DNA of 64,000 bases from Amycolatopsis alba DSM 44262 (GCF_000384215.1 NZ_KB913032.1:248001-312000), one strand, 5' to 3'. Shown: positions 36,563-45,610, numbered from the stretch's first letter. Notes: generated by a model not told the origin, from the sequence alone. Numbers and translations: made by a program.

Positions 36563-36883
36563 ATGGACGAAGAGGACCGGCGGATCGAGACCCATCCGGA
36601 CCTGGTCGACCCGAACTGGCAGAAGCACGCCGAACTGGACGCCTGGCTGGGTGCGAAGAAGGAACTCAAGAAGAAGCGGCGCAAGCAGCAGAAGGCGGCG
36701 TCCGGTGGCGGCTACCGCGCGCCGGGGTCGAGCCGGTGGCCGGGGATCGCCGCGCTCATCGGCCTGGTCGTGCTGGTCGCGGCCGCGGTGACGGTGAACG
36801 CGGTGCAGGACCGCGGAGTCAACGAGACGCCCTGGTTCCCGCTGGACGAGTCCCAGATCACCCGGCTCGACACCGGCGTCTGA
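36563..36883 (+). CDS. Single-pass membrane protein, ETHPDLxDP family (short member)
   Basis: A 106-residue paralogue of the preceding gene's N-terminal half: IETHPDLVDPNWQKHAELDA and GAKKELKKKRRKQ align with it, followed by one membrane helix at about 58-78 (GIAALIGLVVLVAAAVTVNA) and only about 25 outer residues. The shared cytoplasmic motif suggests a tandem duplication in which the two copies kept the inner module and diverged outside. Function unknown; it may be a partner or modulator of the longer protein. Confidence 0.72.
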   Translation: MDEEDRRIETHPDLVDPNWQKHAELDAWLGAKKELKKKRRKQQKAASGGGYRAPGSSRWPGIAALIGLVVLVAAAVTVNAVQDRGVNETPWFPLDESQITRLDTGV

Positions 36884-36932
36884 CAGGCACCCCTCGGTCG
36901 CGCGCGGGAGCGTCAAGGCGCACGATGGGGTC

Positions 36933-39239
36933 ATGACCCGCGAAGCACCCGCGAACGACGTTGACGAGACACAGCTCGAGGTCGGAAAACCGAAGAGCTG
37001 GGCGGCCGGGATACCGGGGGTCGCCGTATCCCTGATGCGCGGCGTGGAGCAGATGGGCGCCGCCCGCACGGTGAAGACGCTGCGCCTGCTGAACCAGCGT
37101 GACGGCTTCGACTGTCCCGGCTGCGCCTGGCCGGAGCCGCGCGAGGTCGACGGCGAGCACCGCAAGTTCGCGGAGTTCTGCGAGAACGGCGCGAAGGCCG
37201 TCGCCGAGGAGGCCACGAAACGCCGGGTCGGCCGCGAGTTCTTCGCCGAGCACTCCGTCCAGGAGCTGGCGGACAAGACGGACTACTGGCTCGGCCAGCA
37301 GGGCCGGATCACCGAGCCGTTCGTGCTGCGAGAGGGTGCCTCGCACTACGAACCGATCTCCTGGGACGACGCCTTCACCCTGGTCGCGGACGAGCTTCGC
37401 GCGCTTCAGGACCCGAACGAGGCGATCTTCTACACCTCCGGCCGCACCAGCAACGAGGCCGCGTTCCTCTACCAGCTCCTCGTGCGCTCCTACGGCACCA
37501 ACAACCTGCCGGACTGCTCCAACATGTGCCACGAGTCATCCGGCGCGGCGCTCGCGGCCACGACCGGGATCGGCAAGGGCTCGGTGACGCTCGCCGACAT
37601 CCACCAGGCGGATCTGATCGTGGTGGTCGGGCAGAACCCCGGCACCAACCATCCGCGCATGCTGTCCGCGCTGGAAGAGGCCAAGGGCAACGGCGCGAAG
37701 ATCATGGCGGTCAACCCGCTGCCCGAAGCCGGTCTGATGCGGTTCAAGAACCCGCAGAACGTCCGGGGCGTGGTCGGCAAGGGCACCCCGCTGGCCGACG
37801 AGTTCGCGCAGATCCGCCTCGGCGGCGACCTCGCGCTGTTCCAGGCGATCGGGCATCTGCTGCTGCGGTGGGAGCAGGAGACCCCCGGCACGATCGTCGA
37901 CCGCGCGTTCGTCGAGTCGTCCAGCGAAGGGTTCGAGGACTACGCGAAGCATCTGCGGGAGATCGACTGGGCCGAGGTCGCCACGGCGACCGGGCTGCCG
38001 CGTGAGCAGATCGAGCGGCTCGCGCGGATGATCGCGACGTCGAAGCGGACCATCTACTGCTGGGCGATGGGCCTGACCCAGCACAAGCACGCGGTGCAGA
38101 CGATCTCCGAGGTCGCGAACCTGGCGTTGATGCGCGGCATGATCGGGGAACCGGGTGCGGGCCTGTGCCCGGTGCGCGGGCACTCCAACGTCCAGGGCGA
38201 CCGGACGATGGGCATCTGGGAGAAGATGCCGGAGTCCTTCATGGACAGTCTCGACGCCGAGTTCGGCATCAAGGTCCCGCGAGACCACGGCTACGACACG
38301 GTCGCCGCTATCCGCGCGATGCGGGACGGGAAGGGCAAGGTCTTCTTCGCCGTCGGCGGCAACTTCGCCTCCGCCACCCCGGACACGGACCTGACCGAGA
38401 AGGCACTCAAGTCGTGCTCGCTGACAGCGCACGTGTCGACGAAGCTCAACCGCTCGCACGTCGTTCCCGGCAAGTCCGCGCTGATCCTGCCGACCCTCGG
38501 CCGCACCGAACGCGACACGCAGGCCGCCGGCGAGCAGTTCGTCACCGTCGAGGACTCGATGTCGCAGGTGCACACCTCGCGCGGCAGGCTGGCCCCGGCC
38601 AGTGAGCATCTGCTCTCCGAGGTAGCGATCATCTGCCATCTCGCGGAAGCGCTGTTCGGCGCCGGGCATCCCGTGCCGTGGCGGGATTTCCACCGCGACT
38701 ACGACCTCGTCCGCGACCGGATCGCGCGGGTCGTCCCCGGCTGCCACGACTACAACGCCCGTGTCCGCGAGCCCGACGGATTCGTCCTCCCGAACGCGCC
38801 GCGGGATTCCCGGCAGTTCAACGGAACCGCCAACGGCAAGGCGAACTTCACCGTCTCCGAACTCGAGTACCCCAAGGTGCCCGAAGGCAGGCTGCTGCTG
38901 CAGACGATGCGGAGCCACGACCAGTACAACACCACGATCTACGGCCTTTCCGACCGCTACCGCGGGATCGAGGACGCGCGGCGCGTCGTGCTGGTGAACC
39001 CCGACGACCTGGTGTCACTCGGGCTGACCGACGGCGCGATGGTCGACCTGGTCTCGGAGTGGCGGGACGGCGATCGCCGGGCCCCGAGCTTCCGCGTCGT
39101 CTCGTACCCGACTGCGCGGGGCTGCGCGGCGGCGTACTTCCCCGAGGCGAACGCCTTGGTGCCGCTGGATTCGGTGGCGGACAAATCGAACACCCCGGTG
39201 TCGAAGGCGGTCGTGGTGAGGTTGGAGCCGCCGGCCTGA
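36933..39239 (+). CDS. FdhF/YdeP family molybdopterin oxidoreductase
   Basis: Cytoplasmic molybdopterin-guanine-dinucleotide enzyme of 768 residues, in the formate-dehydrogenase-alpha-like YdeP branch. GFDCPGCAWPEP near residue 60 is the branch's N-terminal signature, then DCSNMCHESSGAAL near 200, GQNPGTNHPRML, AMGLTQHKHAVQTI, GLCPVRGHSNVQGDRT, and a C-terminal cap binding the second pterin (TMRSHDQYNTTIYGLSDRYR). The N-terminal cysteines do not match a full 4Fe-4S set. The electron partner and true substrate are unknown for this branch; it may be a formate dehydrogenase or act in acid or aldehyde stress. fdhD and an OFA carrier lie 5-9 kb downstream. Confidence 0.88.
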   Translation: MTREAPANDVDETQLEVGKPKSWAAGIPGVAVSLMRGVEQMGAARTVKTLRLLNQRDGFDCPGCAWPEPREVDGEHRKFAEFCENGAKAVAEEATKRRVGREFFAEHSVQELADKTDYWLGQQGRITEPFVLREGASHYEPISWDDAFTLVADELRALQDPNEAIFYTSGRTSNEAAFLYQLLVRSYGTNNLPDCSNMCHESSGAALAATTGIGKGSVTLADIHQADLIVVVGQNPGTNHPRMLSALEEAKGNGAKIMAVNPLPEAGLMRFKNPQNVRGVVGKGTPLADEFAQIRLGGDLALFQAIGHLLLRWEQETPGTIVDRAFVESSSEGFEDYAKHLREIDWAEVATATGLPREQIERLARMIATSKRTIYCWAMGLTQHKHAVQTISEVANLALMRGMIGEPGAGLCPVRGHSNVQGDRTMGIWEKMPESFMDSLDAEFGIKVPRDHGYDTVAAIRAMRDGKGKVFFAVGGNFASATPDTDLTEKALKSCSLTAHVSTKLNRSHVVPGKSALILPTLGRTERDTQAAGEQFVTVEDSMSQVHTSRGRLAPASEHLLSEVAIICHLAEALFGAGHPVPWRDFHRDYDLVRDRIARVVPGCHDYNARVREPDGFVLPNAPRDSRQFNGTANGKANFTVSELEYPKVPEGRLLLQTMRSHDQYNTTIYGLSDRYRGIEDARRVVLVNPDDLVSLGLTDGAMVDLVSEWRDGDRRAPSFRVVSYPTARGCAAAYFPEANALVPLDSVADKSNTPVSKAVVVRLEPPA

Positions 39240-39275
39240 CCGGTTCTGTCGGACCCTCCCGCTAGGTTCACGCCC

Positions 39276-40832
39276 ATGAACCCTGGGGACATCGGCCGCG
39301 AGATGGCGCGCCTTCTGCGGGACAGCACGCGTTCGGTCGAGTTCACGAGCGCCGTGCTGCGGATCCACAACACCGGTGGCGGGCTCTCCCTCCAGGCGGA
39401 GACGGAGAGCGGCCGGTACCTGAATCCCGACATGACGGCACTGGCGGACTTGTTCCTGCCGTTGCCCCCGTCGATCTACGAGGTCCGGCTGAACCACACC
39501 GGGGAGTACACCTTCCTCGCGACGCCGGACGTCGGCACCATGTCACCCGCGTGGCTCGTCTTCGATCAGGACTTCCGTTATCCGGGGCACCCGCTGCCGG
39601 GGCTGCCGCTGCCCACGCGGTCCCGGCCGAGCGGGGCGCCGACCGATCCGGCCGTGCTCGCGCGGATCACCGCCCTCGCCGCGGAATTCGCCGGACTGTA
39701 CGAGGAGATCAAGGGCCACGCGCCGCGCTGGGAACCGGGCCTCACCGAAACCGAGATCGCCGAGGCGGAGGAACGGATCGGCGCGCGGTTGCCCGAGGAT
39801 CTTCGCGCACTGTTCCGGATCACGGGCTGGGACAACGAATCCGGGCTGCTCGGCCGGTACGCCCACGATCCGCTCCACCTGCTCGTCGAGCGTTACCTCG
39901 ACGGCGCTCCCGGTTCCTACGGCTGGGAAGACCCGGTTTCCGAAGAGGGCGTGGTCTTCGAGACCCCGCCCGCGGGCCGGGTGAAACGCTTGTCCCGCAA
40001 CGATTGGTGGATCACCTTCGGCAGCGATCACGCCGGTGATTTCGTCGCCGTGGACCTCGATCCGGCGGAAGCAGGCACGAGCGGCCAGATTCTCGAGTAC
40101 GGGCGGAACGTCTGGGGTCCCATCCGGTACGTCGCGGCCTCGATCACCGGGATGCTGGAAGAAGTCCTCCGTGCGCTGAAGGCGGGCGAGTACGACAACG
40201 ACGAGCCCGAGTCGCCGTACCTCATCGCCGACGCGTCTTTCCACCGCGAATCCGCCCGCGCCCACGACCAGGTGCTGACCGAGACGACGGACCTCGGCGG
40301 CGTCGACGATCCCGGACTCGTCCAGGAGCTGTATCTCAACGCCCCTGGCTCGGTGGATCTGGCGGTCCTGAACCCGCTGTCGTCGTTGCGTCACCTTCGG
40401 GTCAACCGCGCCGATTCCGTCGTCGCGGACCTGTCCGGGTTCCCCTTGCTCGAAGCGGTAAGCATCGAGGCCTCGAAGGTGGATCTCGCCGGCCACCCCA
40501 CTCTGTGGAGCCTCTCGCTCACCGGGGTGCGGCATCCGATCGACTTCGACAGGCTGCTCGGTCTACCAGGGCTGCTCAGGCTGGGGTTGGCCGGTCTCGA
40601 CGTGCCCGAACTGGAACGCGTCGGCGAACTGTCCTCGCTGCGCGTGCTCACCCTGGACGACGGGCAGGTCCGGCGGCTGCTGGACGCCGGGGTCACGCTT
40701 CCTTCATTGGCCGCGATCGAGATCACCGGCGGGGCGCCGCTCGCGGAGATCGTGCGGCTGCGCCGAAGGCTGCGTCCGGACGGCCCCGCACCGGAGGTGA
40801 TCGAGGCTTCGGGCACACTGACCGCACCTTAG
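39276..40832 (+). CDS. SMI1/KNR4 family protein
   Basis: A 518-residue cytoplasmic protein. The N-terminal 115 residues form an unrecognised domain. A SMI1/KNR4 (SUKH-like) domain follows at about 145-305, beginning with LTETEIAEAEERIGARLPED and FRITGWDNE. The last 180 residues look like an irregular leucine-rich-repeat array (for example LSSLRHLRVNRADS and LPGLLRLGLAGLDVPELERV). SUKH proteins are often immunity proteins of polymorphic toxins, but no toxin gene is adjacent. The gene starts 36 nt after the molybdoenzyme stop. Confidence 0.78.
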   Translation: MNPGDIGREMARLLRDSTRSVEFTSAVLRIHNTGGGLSLQAETESGRYLNPDMTALADLFLPLPPSIYEVRLNHTGEYTFLATPDVGTMSPAWLVFDQDFRYPGHPLPGLPLPTRSRPSGAPTDPAVLARITALAAEFAGLYEEIKGHAPRWEPGLTETEIAEAEERIGARLPEDLRALFRITGWDNESGLLGRYAHDPLHLLVERYLDGAPGSYGWEDPVSEEGVVFETPPAGRVKRLSRNDWWITFGSDHAGDFVAVDLDPAEAGTSGQILEYGRNVWGPIRYVAASITGMLEEVLRALKAGEYDNDEPESPYLIADASFHRESARAHDQVLTETTDLGGVDDPGLVQELYLNAPGSVDLAVLNPLSSLRHLRVNRADSVVADLSGFPLLEAVSIEASKVDLAGHPTLWSLSLTGVRHPIDFDRLLGLPGLLRLGLAGLDVPELERVGELSSLRVLTLDDGQVRRLLDAGVTLPSLAAIEITGGAPLAEIVRLRRRLRPDGPAPEVIEASGTLTAP

Positions 40833-40910
40833 GCTGCCCCCTTGGCGGTGCCGGACGAGGCCGACCCGCGCCCACCGTGAAACGAGACCCGTTCACGGAA
40901 AGGCCTTGCC

Positions 40911-41798
40911 ATGTCACGAAGATCGATCCTGCGCGGCTTCGCCGCCTTGGCCTCGCTCCTGCTCGTCGCCGTCCTGCCCGGTGCGGCCGCCGCCGCCCCG
41001 GCCGTGCCACCGCCGCTCCCCTTCGTCTCCCAGCTCGACCTGTCCTGCTACCGGACCGAAGGCTACAAACCGCCACCGACGGCGGTCACCTTGAAGCAGC
41101 TCAATCCCGTACTCGCGGGGCTGCCGATCGAGACGGTCAAACTGGGGGAACGCGAGCAATTCTGCGTGCCGGTCGCGAAAAACGGCGCCATCCCGCCGCC
41201 GTGGATCCTCGACTACGTCCGCTGGGTGGATCTGTCCTGCTACCGGATCGCGGGCGCCGCGGTGAACTTCCCGCTGACGCTGAGCCAGCTGAACCCGGTC
41301 GTGCGGAAGCTGGGGATCCAGGACGCCCCCGTGACCATGCTGTCGCCGGAGCAGTTGTGCGTGCCGGTCGCGAAGAACGGAGTCCTGCCGCCGCCGGAGA
41401 TCCTGTCGTTCGTGCGGCACATCGACCTCGAGTGCTACGCCCTGCGCGTCCTCGGCATCCCCGGCCGTCCCTTCCCGTTGACGCTGGGGCATCTCAACCC
41501 GGTGCTGGCCGACCGGCCGAAGGCGGAGGTGAAGGTCGGCAACGCACGGCAGTTGTGCGTCCCGGTGTCCAAAGGCGGCGACGAGGTCACGCGAGAGGTG
41601 CTCGCCACCGTCCAGTGGCTGGATCTGGCGAAGTACGACGTCGCCACCGGACCGAGTGTCATCGGACCGGTCACGCTGAAACTGTCCCATCTGAACCCGG
41701 TGCTGGCGCACCTTCCCAGTGAACAGGTCACCATTACCGAACCGACCCAGCTGGGTCTTCCCGTCGCCAAGAACGGCAAGATCCCGCCTGGGGAATGA
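40911..41798 (+). CDS. Secreted protein with four tandem DLSCY...LNPVL...CVPVAKNG repeats
   Basis: An exported 295-residue protein of unknown function. After a signal peptide (residues 1-28) come four tandem units of about 60-70 residues. Each reads roughly V-x-x-[LV]DLSCY, then LTLxxLNPVLxxLP, then a QLCVPVAKNGxxPPP cap. Units 1 and 2 are canonical, unit 3 has DLECYAL and CVPVSKGG, and the fourth is degenerate (DLAKYDV, QLGLPVAKNG) and has lost both cysteines. The Cys pairs suggest one disulfide per unit. No known domain is recognised. GGAAAGG precedes the ATG. It converges on the LCP gene with a 3-nt gap. Confidence 0.8.
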   Translation: MSRRSILRGFAALASLLLVAVLPGAAAAAPAVPPPLPFVSQLDLSCYRTEGYKPPPTAVTLKQLNPVLAGLPIETVKLGEREQFCVPVAKNGAIPPPWILDYVRWVDLSCYRIAGAAVNFPLTLSQLNPVVRKLGIQDAPVTMLSPEQLCVPVAKNGVLPPPEILSFVRHIDLECYALRVLGIPGRPFPLTLGHLNPVLADRPKAEVKVGNARQLCVPVSKGGDEVTREVLATVQWLDLAKYDVATGPSVIGPVTLKLSHLNPVLAHLPSEQVTITEPTQLGLPVAKNGKIPPGE

Positions 41799-41801
41799 CC
41801 G

Positions 41802-43205
41802 TCAGTCGATGCATCCGGTGTCGTCGGAAGTGATGGGCTGGTCGGTCCGGACGCCGGCCGCCCCGCCGCCCGCGGACACACCCGGTCCCTTGTAGACCTG
41901 GCCGAGCACGACCTGGACATGGCCCGCCGCGACGGAGGCGACCTTCTCGGTTTCCAGACCACCGAGCAGCTTCGCGATCTCCGCGGCGGGGCCGGACGCG
42001 TCGCTGAACCGGACGACGGAGGTGCGTCGTCCGGTGTCGGCCGTCGTGTCGCCCTTGCCGAATCCCTTCTCCGCCAGAAAATCCGAGACGCGGGCGGCGA
42101 GACCGTCCTTGCCGCTCGCGTTGACGACGTCCACCTTGGGCCCGGCGGGCGCCTGCGGCGTCGTGGGCTGGGCACCGATCAGGGACGCGGCGAAAGCCCT
42201 CACCTGGGCGGGGTCCACCTGCACGGCGGTCCAGGTCGGCTGCTTGGGGTTGTAGCGGTAGTCGGGGTTGACCACCGGGATCGTTTCGAAGGCGATACCG
42301 CCGCCGGAGACGCCCTGCATCTGCCGCACGAAGTCGAACAGGTCCCATGAGCCGTCGAGGACGACCGACCGCTTCACCGCGTCGATCAGTTCGGAGACCT
42401 TGGCCGGGTTGGCGAGTGTCCCCGCGGAGAGCACCTGTTTCGCCAGGCCGGCGAGGAACACCTGCTGACGGCGGACGCGGTCGAGGTCGCTGCGAGGCAG
42501 ATCCTCACGCTGGCGGACGAAGGCCAGCGCGTCGGCGCCCTGGATCGTCTGCTTCCCCGCCTTGAAGTTCGCGCCGGACTTGACGTCCTTGGTGTCCCGC
42601 TTCAGGCACACCTCGACCCCGCCGACAGCATTGCTGATGTCGTAGAAACTCTGCAGGTTGACCTCGGCGAAGTGATCGATCTTGACGCCGGTGAGGTCCT
42701 CGACCGCCTTCAAGGTCGCCTTCCGCGCGGCCGTGATCGCCACCTTGTCGATCTCCGCCTTGTCGGTCTTGCCCGCCTTGCGCTGCTCGCTCGCCGAGGC
42801 GAACTTGGCGTGCCCGAAGATCCCGTTGATCTTGGTCTTGTCCTTCGTCCCCGGCTCCGCGACGAAGGAGTCGCGCGGGATCGAGAAGGCCTTCACCGTC
42901 TTCTGGCCGTTGGGGATGCGGAGCACGATGAGGGTGTCGGTCAGGTCGTCGCCGTTCGCACCCACCCGCAGCTCGCGCAGCATCGCCGGGTCCAGCGGCT
43001 CGCCCTGCTGGTTGGTCCGCGAATCGCGCCCGACCAGCAGGATGTCCAGCGAACCGTCGGCGGGCTGCTCGCCCGGCTCAGGCGCCTCGATCACGTCTTC
43101 GCGAGTCACGCCGTCCAGCGACTTCAACGTCGAGTATCCGTACGCGGTCCCGCCGAACACCATCACCGCGAGCGCGGCGACCAGGACCTTCCCCAGCTTG
43201 TGCAC
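41802..43205 (-). CDS. LCP (LytR-CpsA-Psr) family cell-wall ligase with LytR_C domain
   Basis: Membrane-anchored phosphotransferase of 467 residues that attaches glycopolymers (arabinogalactan or teichoic-type) to peptidoglycan. One N-terminal helix (about 5-25) leads to the LCP catalytic domain with DILLVGRDSRTN, LTDTLIVLRI, SIPRDSFV, the Arg-rich FVRQREDLPRSDLDRVRRQQ and GIAFETIPV. A LytR_C domain (about 345-440, KVDVVNASGKDGLAARVSDF) follows. GTG 43205 is the only start after an in-frame stop, but it has no good ribosome site, so it is uncertain. It stands alone, with its own promoter presumably in the 49-nt gap or further upstream. Confidence 0.9.
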   Translation of the reverse strand: MHKLGKVLVAALAVMVFGGTAYGYSTLKSLDGVTREDVIEAPEPGEQPADGSLDILLVGRDSRTNQQGEPLDPAMLRELRVGANGDDLTDTLIVLRIPNGQKTVKAFSIPRDSFVAEPGTKDKTKINGIFGHAKFASASEQRKAGKTDKAEIDKVAITAARKATLKAVEDLTGVKIDHFAEVNLQSFYDISNAVGGVEVCLKRDTKDVKSGANFKAGKQTIQGADALAFVRQREDLPRSDLDRVRRQQVFLAGLAKQVLSAGTLANPAKVSELIDAVKRSVVLDGSWDLFDFVRQMQGVSGGGIAFETIPVVNPDYRYNPKQPTWTAVQVDPAQVRAFAASLIGAQPTTPQAPAGPKVDVVNASGKDGLAARVSDFLAEKGFGKGDTTADTGRRTSVVRFSDASGPAAEIAKLLGGLETEKVASVAAGHVQVVLGQVYKGPGVSAGGGAAGVRTDQPITSDDTGCID

Positions 43206-43253
43206 CTTCTTAGGACGCGCAGGAAGTCCTTATTGCTGCATAGGTGATCCACT

Positions 43254-44030
43254 TCACATCCGCAGATACGAGGCGCCGTTCAGATCGAGGATCGTGCCGG
43301 ACGCCCAGGCGGCCTCGGGGGAAGCGAGGTAGAGGACCGCCGCGGCGACCTCCTCCGGCGTGCCGACCCGGCCGAACGGGCTCTGCCCGCGCAGGACCTC
43401 ACCGCTCGCGCCTTCGAGCTTCATCGCGACCCGGTCCGTGGCGGTGAAGCCGGGTGCGACCGACGTCACCGCGATGCCGTGCGGGGCGAGCGCGACGGCG
43501 AGTGACTGCCCGAGCGAGTGCAGTGCGGCCTTGCTCGCGCCGTACGCGGGGAACTCGGGCTCGCCCTTGAAGGCTCCCCGCGAACCGATGTTGACCACCC
43601 GGCCGGGCGCGCCGCGCTCGATCATGTGCCGGGCCACGCAGTAGGTCACGTTCGCCGTGCCGAGCACGTTGACGTCGACCATCCGCCGCCAGATCCGCTG
43701 CCAGTCCACATAGGACACTTCGGCGACAGGATGCGCCGAAGCCGCGGACGGCGCGAAGGCGGCGTTGTTCACGAGGACGTCGACGCCGTCCACCAGGGTT
43801 TCGGCCTCGTCGGCGACCCGTTGCGCCACCTCGGGATCCGAGAGGTCGCCCTGGACCAGCCCGTGACCGGAGCCGGGCAGCCCGGCGAGCGTCCGCTCGG
43901 CGTCCTCCCGGTTCGAGGCGTAATGGACGGCGACACGGTCGCCCTTTTCCGCGAAGGCCGCTGCGATCGCCCGGCCGATGCCGCGCGACGCCCCGGTCAC
44001 CAGAACTCCCATGGGACCGAGCTTAGCCAC
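43254..44030 (-). CDS. SDR family NAD(P)-dependent oxidoreductase
   Basis: Short-chain dehydrogenase of about 258 residues: cofactor motif LVTGASRGIGRAIAAAF, NNAAFAP, the catalytic Ser in VVNIGSRG, and the Tyr/Lys pair in PAYGASKAALHS. The position-2 basic residue pattern (HYASNRED) suggests NADPH. It resembles FabG-like 3-oxoacyl reductases, but its location argues for a dedicated role. GTG 44030 overlaps the stop of the 42-residue MFS partner, implying coupling; ATG 44012 is an alternative. It ends the operon of OFA carrier, small partner and SDR. Confidence 0.85.
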   Translation of the reverse strand: MAKLGPMGVLVTGASRGIGRAIAAAFAEKGDRVAVHYASNREDAERTLAGLPGSGHGLVQGDLSDPEVAQRVADEAETLVDGVDVLVNNAAFAPSAASAHPVAEVSYVDWQRIWRRMVDVNVLGTANVTYCVARHMIERGAPGRVVNIGSRGAFKGEPEFPAYGASKAALHSLGQSLAVALAPHGIAVTSVAPGFTATDRVAMKLEGASGEVLRGQSPFGRVGTPEEVAAAVLYLASPEAAWASGTILDLNGASYLRM

Positions 44031-44151
44031 CGAAGAGCTGGACCACCTTGCGGAACAGTTCGTAGACGCCGTAGGCGAACGGGAGCGCGACCCACAGCCA
44101 CGCGAAGACCATCAGCCCGGTGCGGTTGCGCTCGGGAGCCGGTTCGCTCAT
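44023..44151 (-). CDS. MFS transporter small subunit (42 residues)
   Basis: A very small gene with the product MSEPAPERNRTGLMVFAWLW followed by VALPFAYGVYELFRKVVQLF and GG: one membrane helix (about 12-31) with an amphipathic tail. Its ATG overlaps the stop of the OFA-type carrier (ATGA), so it is translationally coupled to it, and the same small protein is known to follow oxalate/formate-type MFS genes in actinobacteria. It probably stabilises or gates the carrier. The overlap, its composition and the following coupled SDR gene together support it as real. Confidence 0.8.
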   Translation of the reverse strand: MSEPAPERNRTGLMVFAWLWVALPFAYGVYELFRKVVQLFGG

Positions 44152-45509
44152 CGGGTCTCACTCCTCGCGGGCTCGCCGGACGCCGCCGGCTCGTGGAACT
44201 TCGGGTTGACCGGCCGCACCAGTTCGTTGGCGACGAAACCGACGGCCAGCAGGCCGATCATGATGAACAGCGACGTCGTGTAGAGGTCGGGGCCGACCTT
44301 GCCCGCCGACTTCTGACTGTCGGCGATGGCGTTGACGATGAGCGGCCCGAGCACCCCCGCCATCGACCACGCGGTCAGCAGCCTGCCGTGGATCGCGCCC
44401 ACCTGATAGGTCCCGAAGAGGTCCTTCAGATACGCCGGGACGGTCGCGAAACCACCGCCGTAGAAAGACAGGATCAGCATGGCGCACAGGACGAACACGA
44501 GCTTCGAGGCGTTGGTGGTCAGCGCGATCACGAGGTACAGCAGTGCGCCCGCGCCGAGGTAGAGCCGGTAGATGTTCTTGCGCCCCACCAGGTCCGAAGT
44601 GGACGACCAGACGAACCGGCCGAGCATGTTGGTCAGCGACAGCAACGCGACGAATCCGGCCGCGGCGGCGGTACCGACCGGGGTCGAGGTCTCGCGGAAG
44701 AAGTCCGCGATCATCGGCGACGCCTTCTCCAGGATGCCGATGCCCGCCGTCACGTTGAAGCACAGGACCACCCAGAGGAGCCAGAACTGCGGCGTCTTGA
44801 TGGCGTTGCGCGCCGACACGTTCGCGGTGGTGATCATCGCGTTGCCGTGATCGGTCTTCGGTGTCCAGCCCTTCGGCTTCCAGTCGTCGGCCGGCACCCG
44901 GATCAGCAGGATGCCGAGGCTCATGAAGACCGCGTACACCAGGCCGTGCACCAGGAAGGCTGTCGCGACCGTCCCGATCGTCCACGGCGCCGTGCCCAGC
45001 ATCTGCGAAGACCACGGGGACGCGATCAGCGCGCCGCCACCGAAGCCCATGATGGCGATGCCGGTGGCCATCCCCGGCCGGTCCGGGAACCATTTGATCA
45101 GCGTCGACACCGGCGAGATGTAGCCGATCCCGAGCCCGATGCCGCCGATCCCGCCCCAGCCGAGGACGACGAGCCAGTACTGCGACGTCGCCACCCCGAG
45201 CGCGGCGAGCAGGAAACCCGAGCTGAAGCAGACCATCGAGACGAACATCGCCCAGCGCGGCCCGTTGCGCTCGACCAGCGTCCCGCCGAACGCCGCCGAG
45301 AGCCCGAGCATCACGATGCCGAGCTGGAACGGGAGAGCGCTCTCCGTGCCGCTGAGCCCGAGGGTCTTTTCCAGCGGGGGTTTGAAGACGCTCCACGCGT
45401 ACGCCTGCCCGATCGACAGGTGGACGGCCAGCGCGGCCGGGGGCACCAGCCAGCGGCTCCAGCCCGGTGATGCGACGATGCGGGAACGGTCAAGGAAGCC
45501 GACAGCCAT
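44148..45509 (-). CDS. OFA family MFS transporter (oxalate/formate antiporter-like)
   Basis: A 12-helix carrier of 453 residues. The start AVHLSIGQAYAWSVFKPPLE is the OFA signature in helix 1, followed by GGTLVERNGPRWAMF (MFS loop 2-3), YISPVSTLIKWFPDRPGMAT, and in the second half NMLGRFVWSSTSDLVGRKNI and LLTAWSMAGVLGP. OFA members exchange or import small monocarboxylates and dicarboxylates such as oxalate, formate or pyruvate. ATG 45509 is used because the upstream frame is not MFS-like. It is divergent from fdhD and coupled to the 42-residue subunit. The proximity to fdhD and a YdeP-type enzyme makes formate or oxalate a reasonable guess. Confidence 0.9.
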   Translation of the reverse strand: MAVGFLDRSRIVASPGWSRWLVPPAALAVHLSIGQAYAWSVFKPPLEKTLGLSGTESALPFQLGIVMLGLSAAFGGTLVERNGPRWAMFVSMVCFSSGFLLAALGVATSQYWLVVLGWGGIGGIGLGIGYISPVSTLIKWFPDRPGMATGIAIMGFGGGALIASPWSSQMLGTAPWTIGTVATAFLVHGLVYAVFMSLGILLIRVPADDWKPKGWTPKTDHGNAMITTANVSARNAIKTPQFWLLWVVLCFNVTAGIGILEKASPMIADFFRETSTPVGTAAAAGFVALLSLTNMLGRFVWSSTSDLVGRKNIYRLYLGAGALLYLVIALTTNASKLVFVLCAMLILSFYGGGFATVPAYLKDLFGTYQVGAIHGRLLTAWSMAGVLGPLIVNAIADSQKSAGKVGPDLYTTSLFIMIGLLAVGFVANELVRPVNPKFHEPAASGEPARSETR

Positions 45510-45533
45510 CCGGCGCCTCCGTACTCTGAGGAT

Positions 45534-45577
45534 GTGCACTGGGAATGTATTACTTAATTCCCGGCGTTGCAGTACAC
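45534..45577. promoter_or_regulatory. Inverted-repeat operator between OFA carrier and fdhD
   Basis: An AT-rich patch in the 101-bp divergent gap carries GGGAAT (45541-45546)/ATTCCC (45557-45562) with a 10-nt spacer, and an outer pair GTGCACT (45534-45540)/AGTACAC (45571-45577), matched at six of seven positions. It is placed to control both genes. No regulator is encoded nearby. Confidence 0.45.
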
Positions 45578-45610
45578 GACTGTCGAATGATCGGCCAGAA
45601 AGGTGGACAA

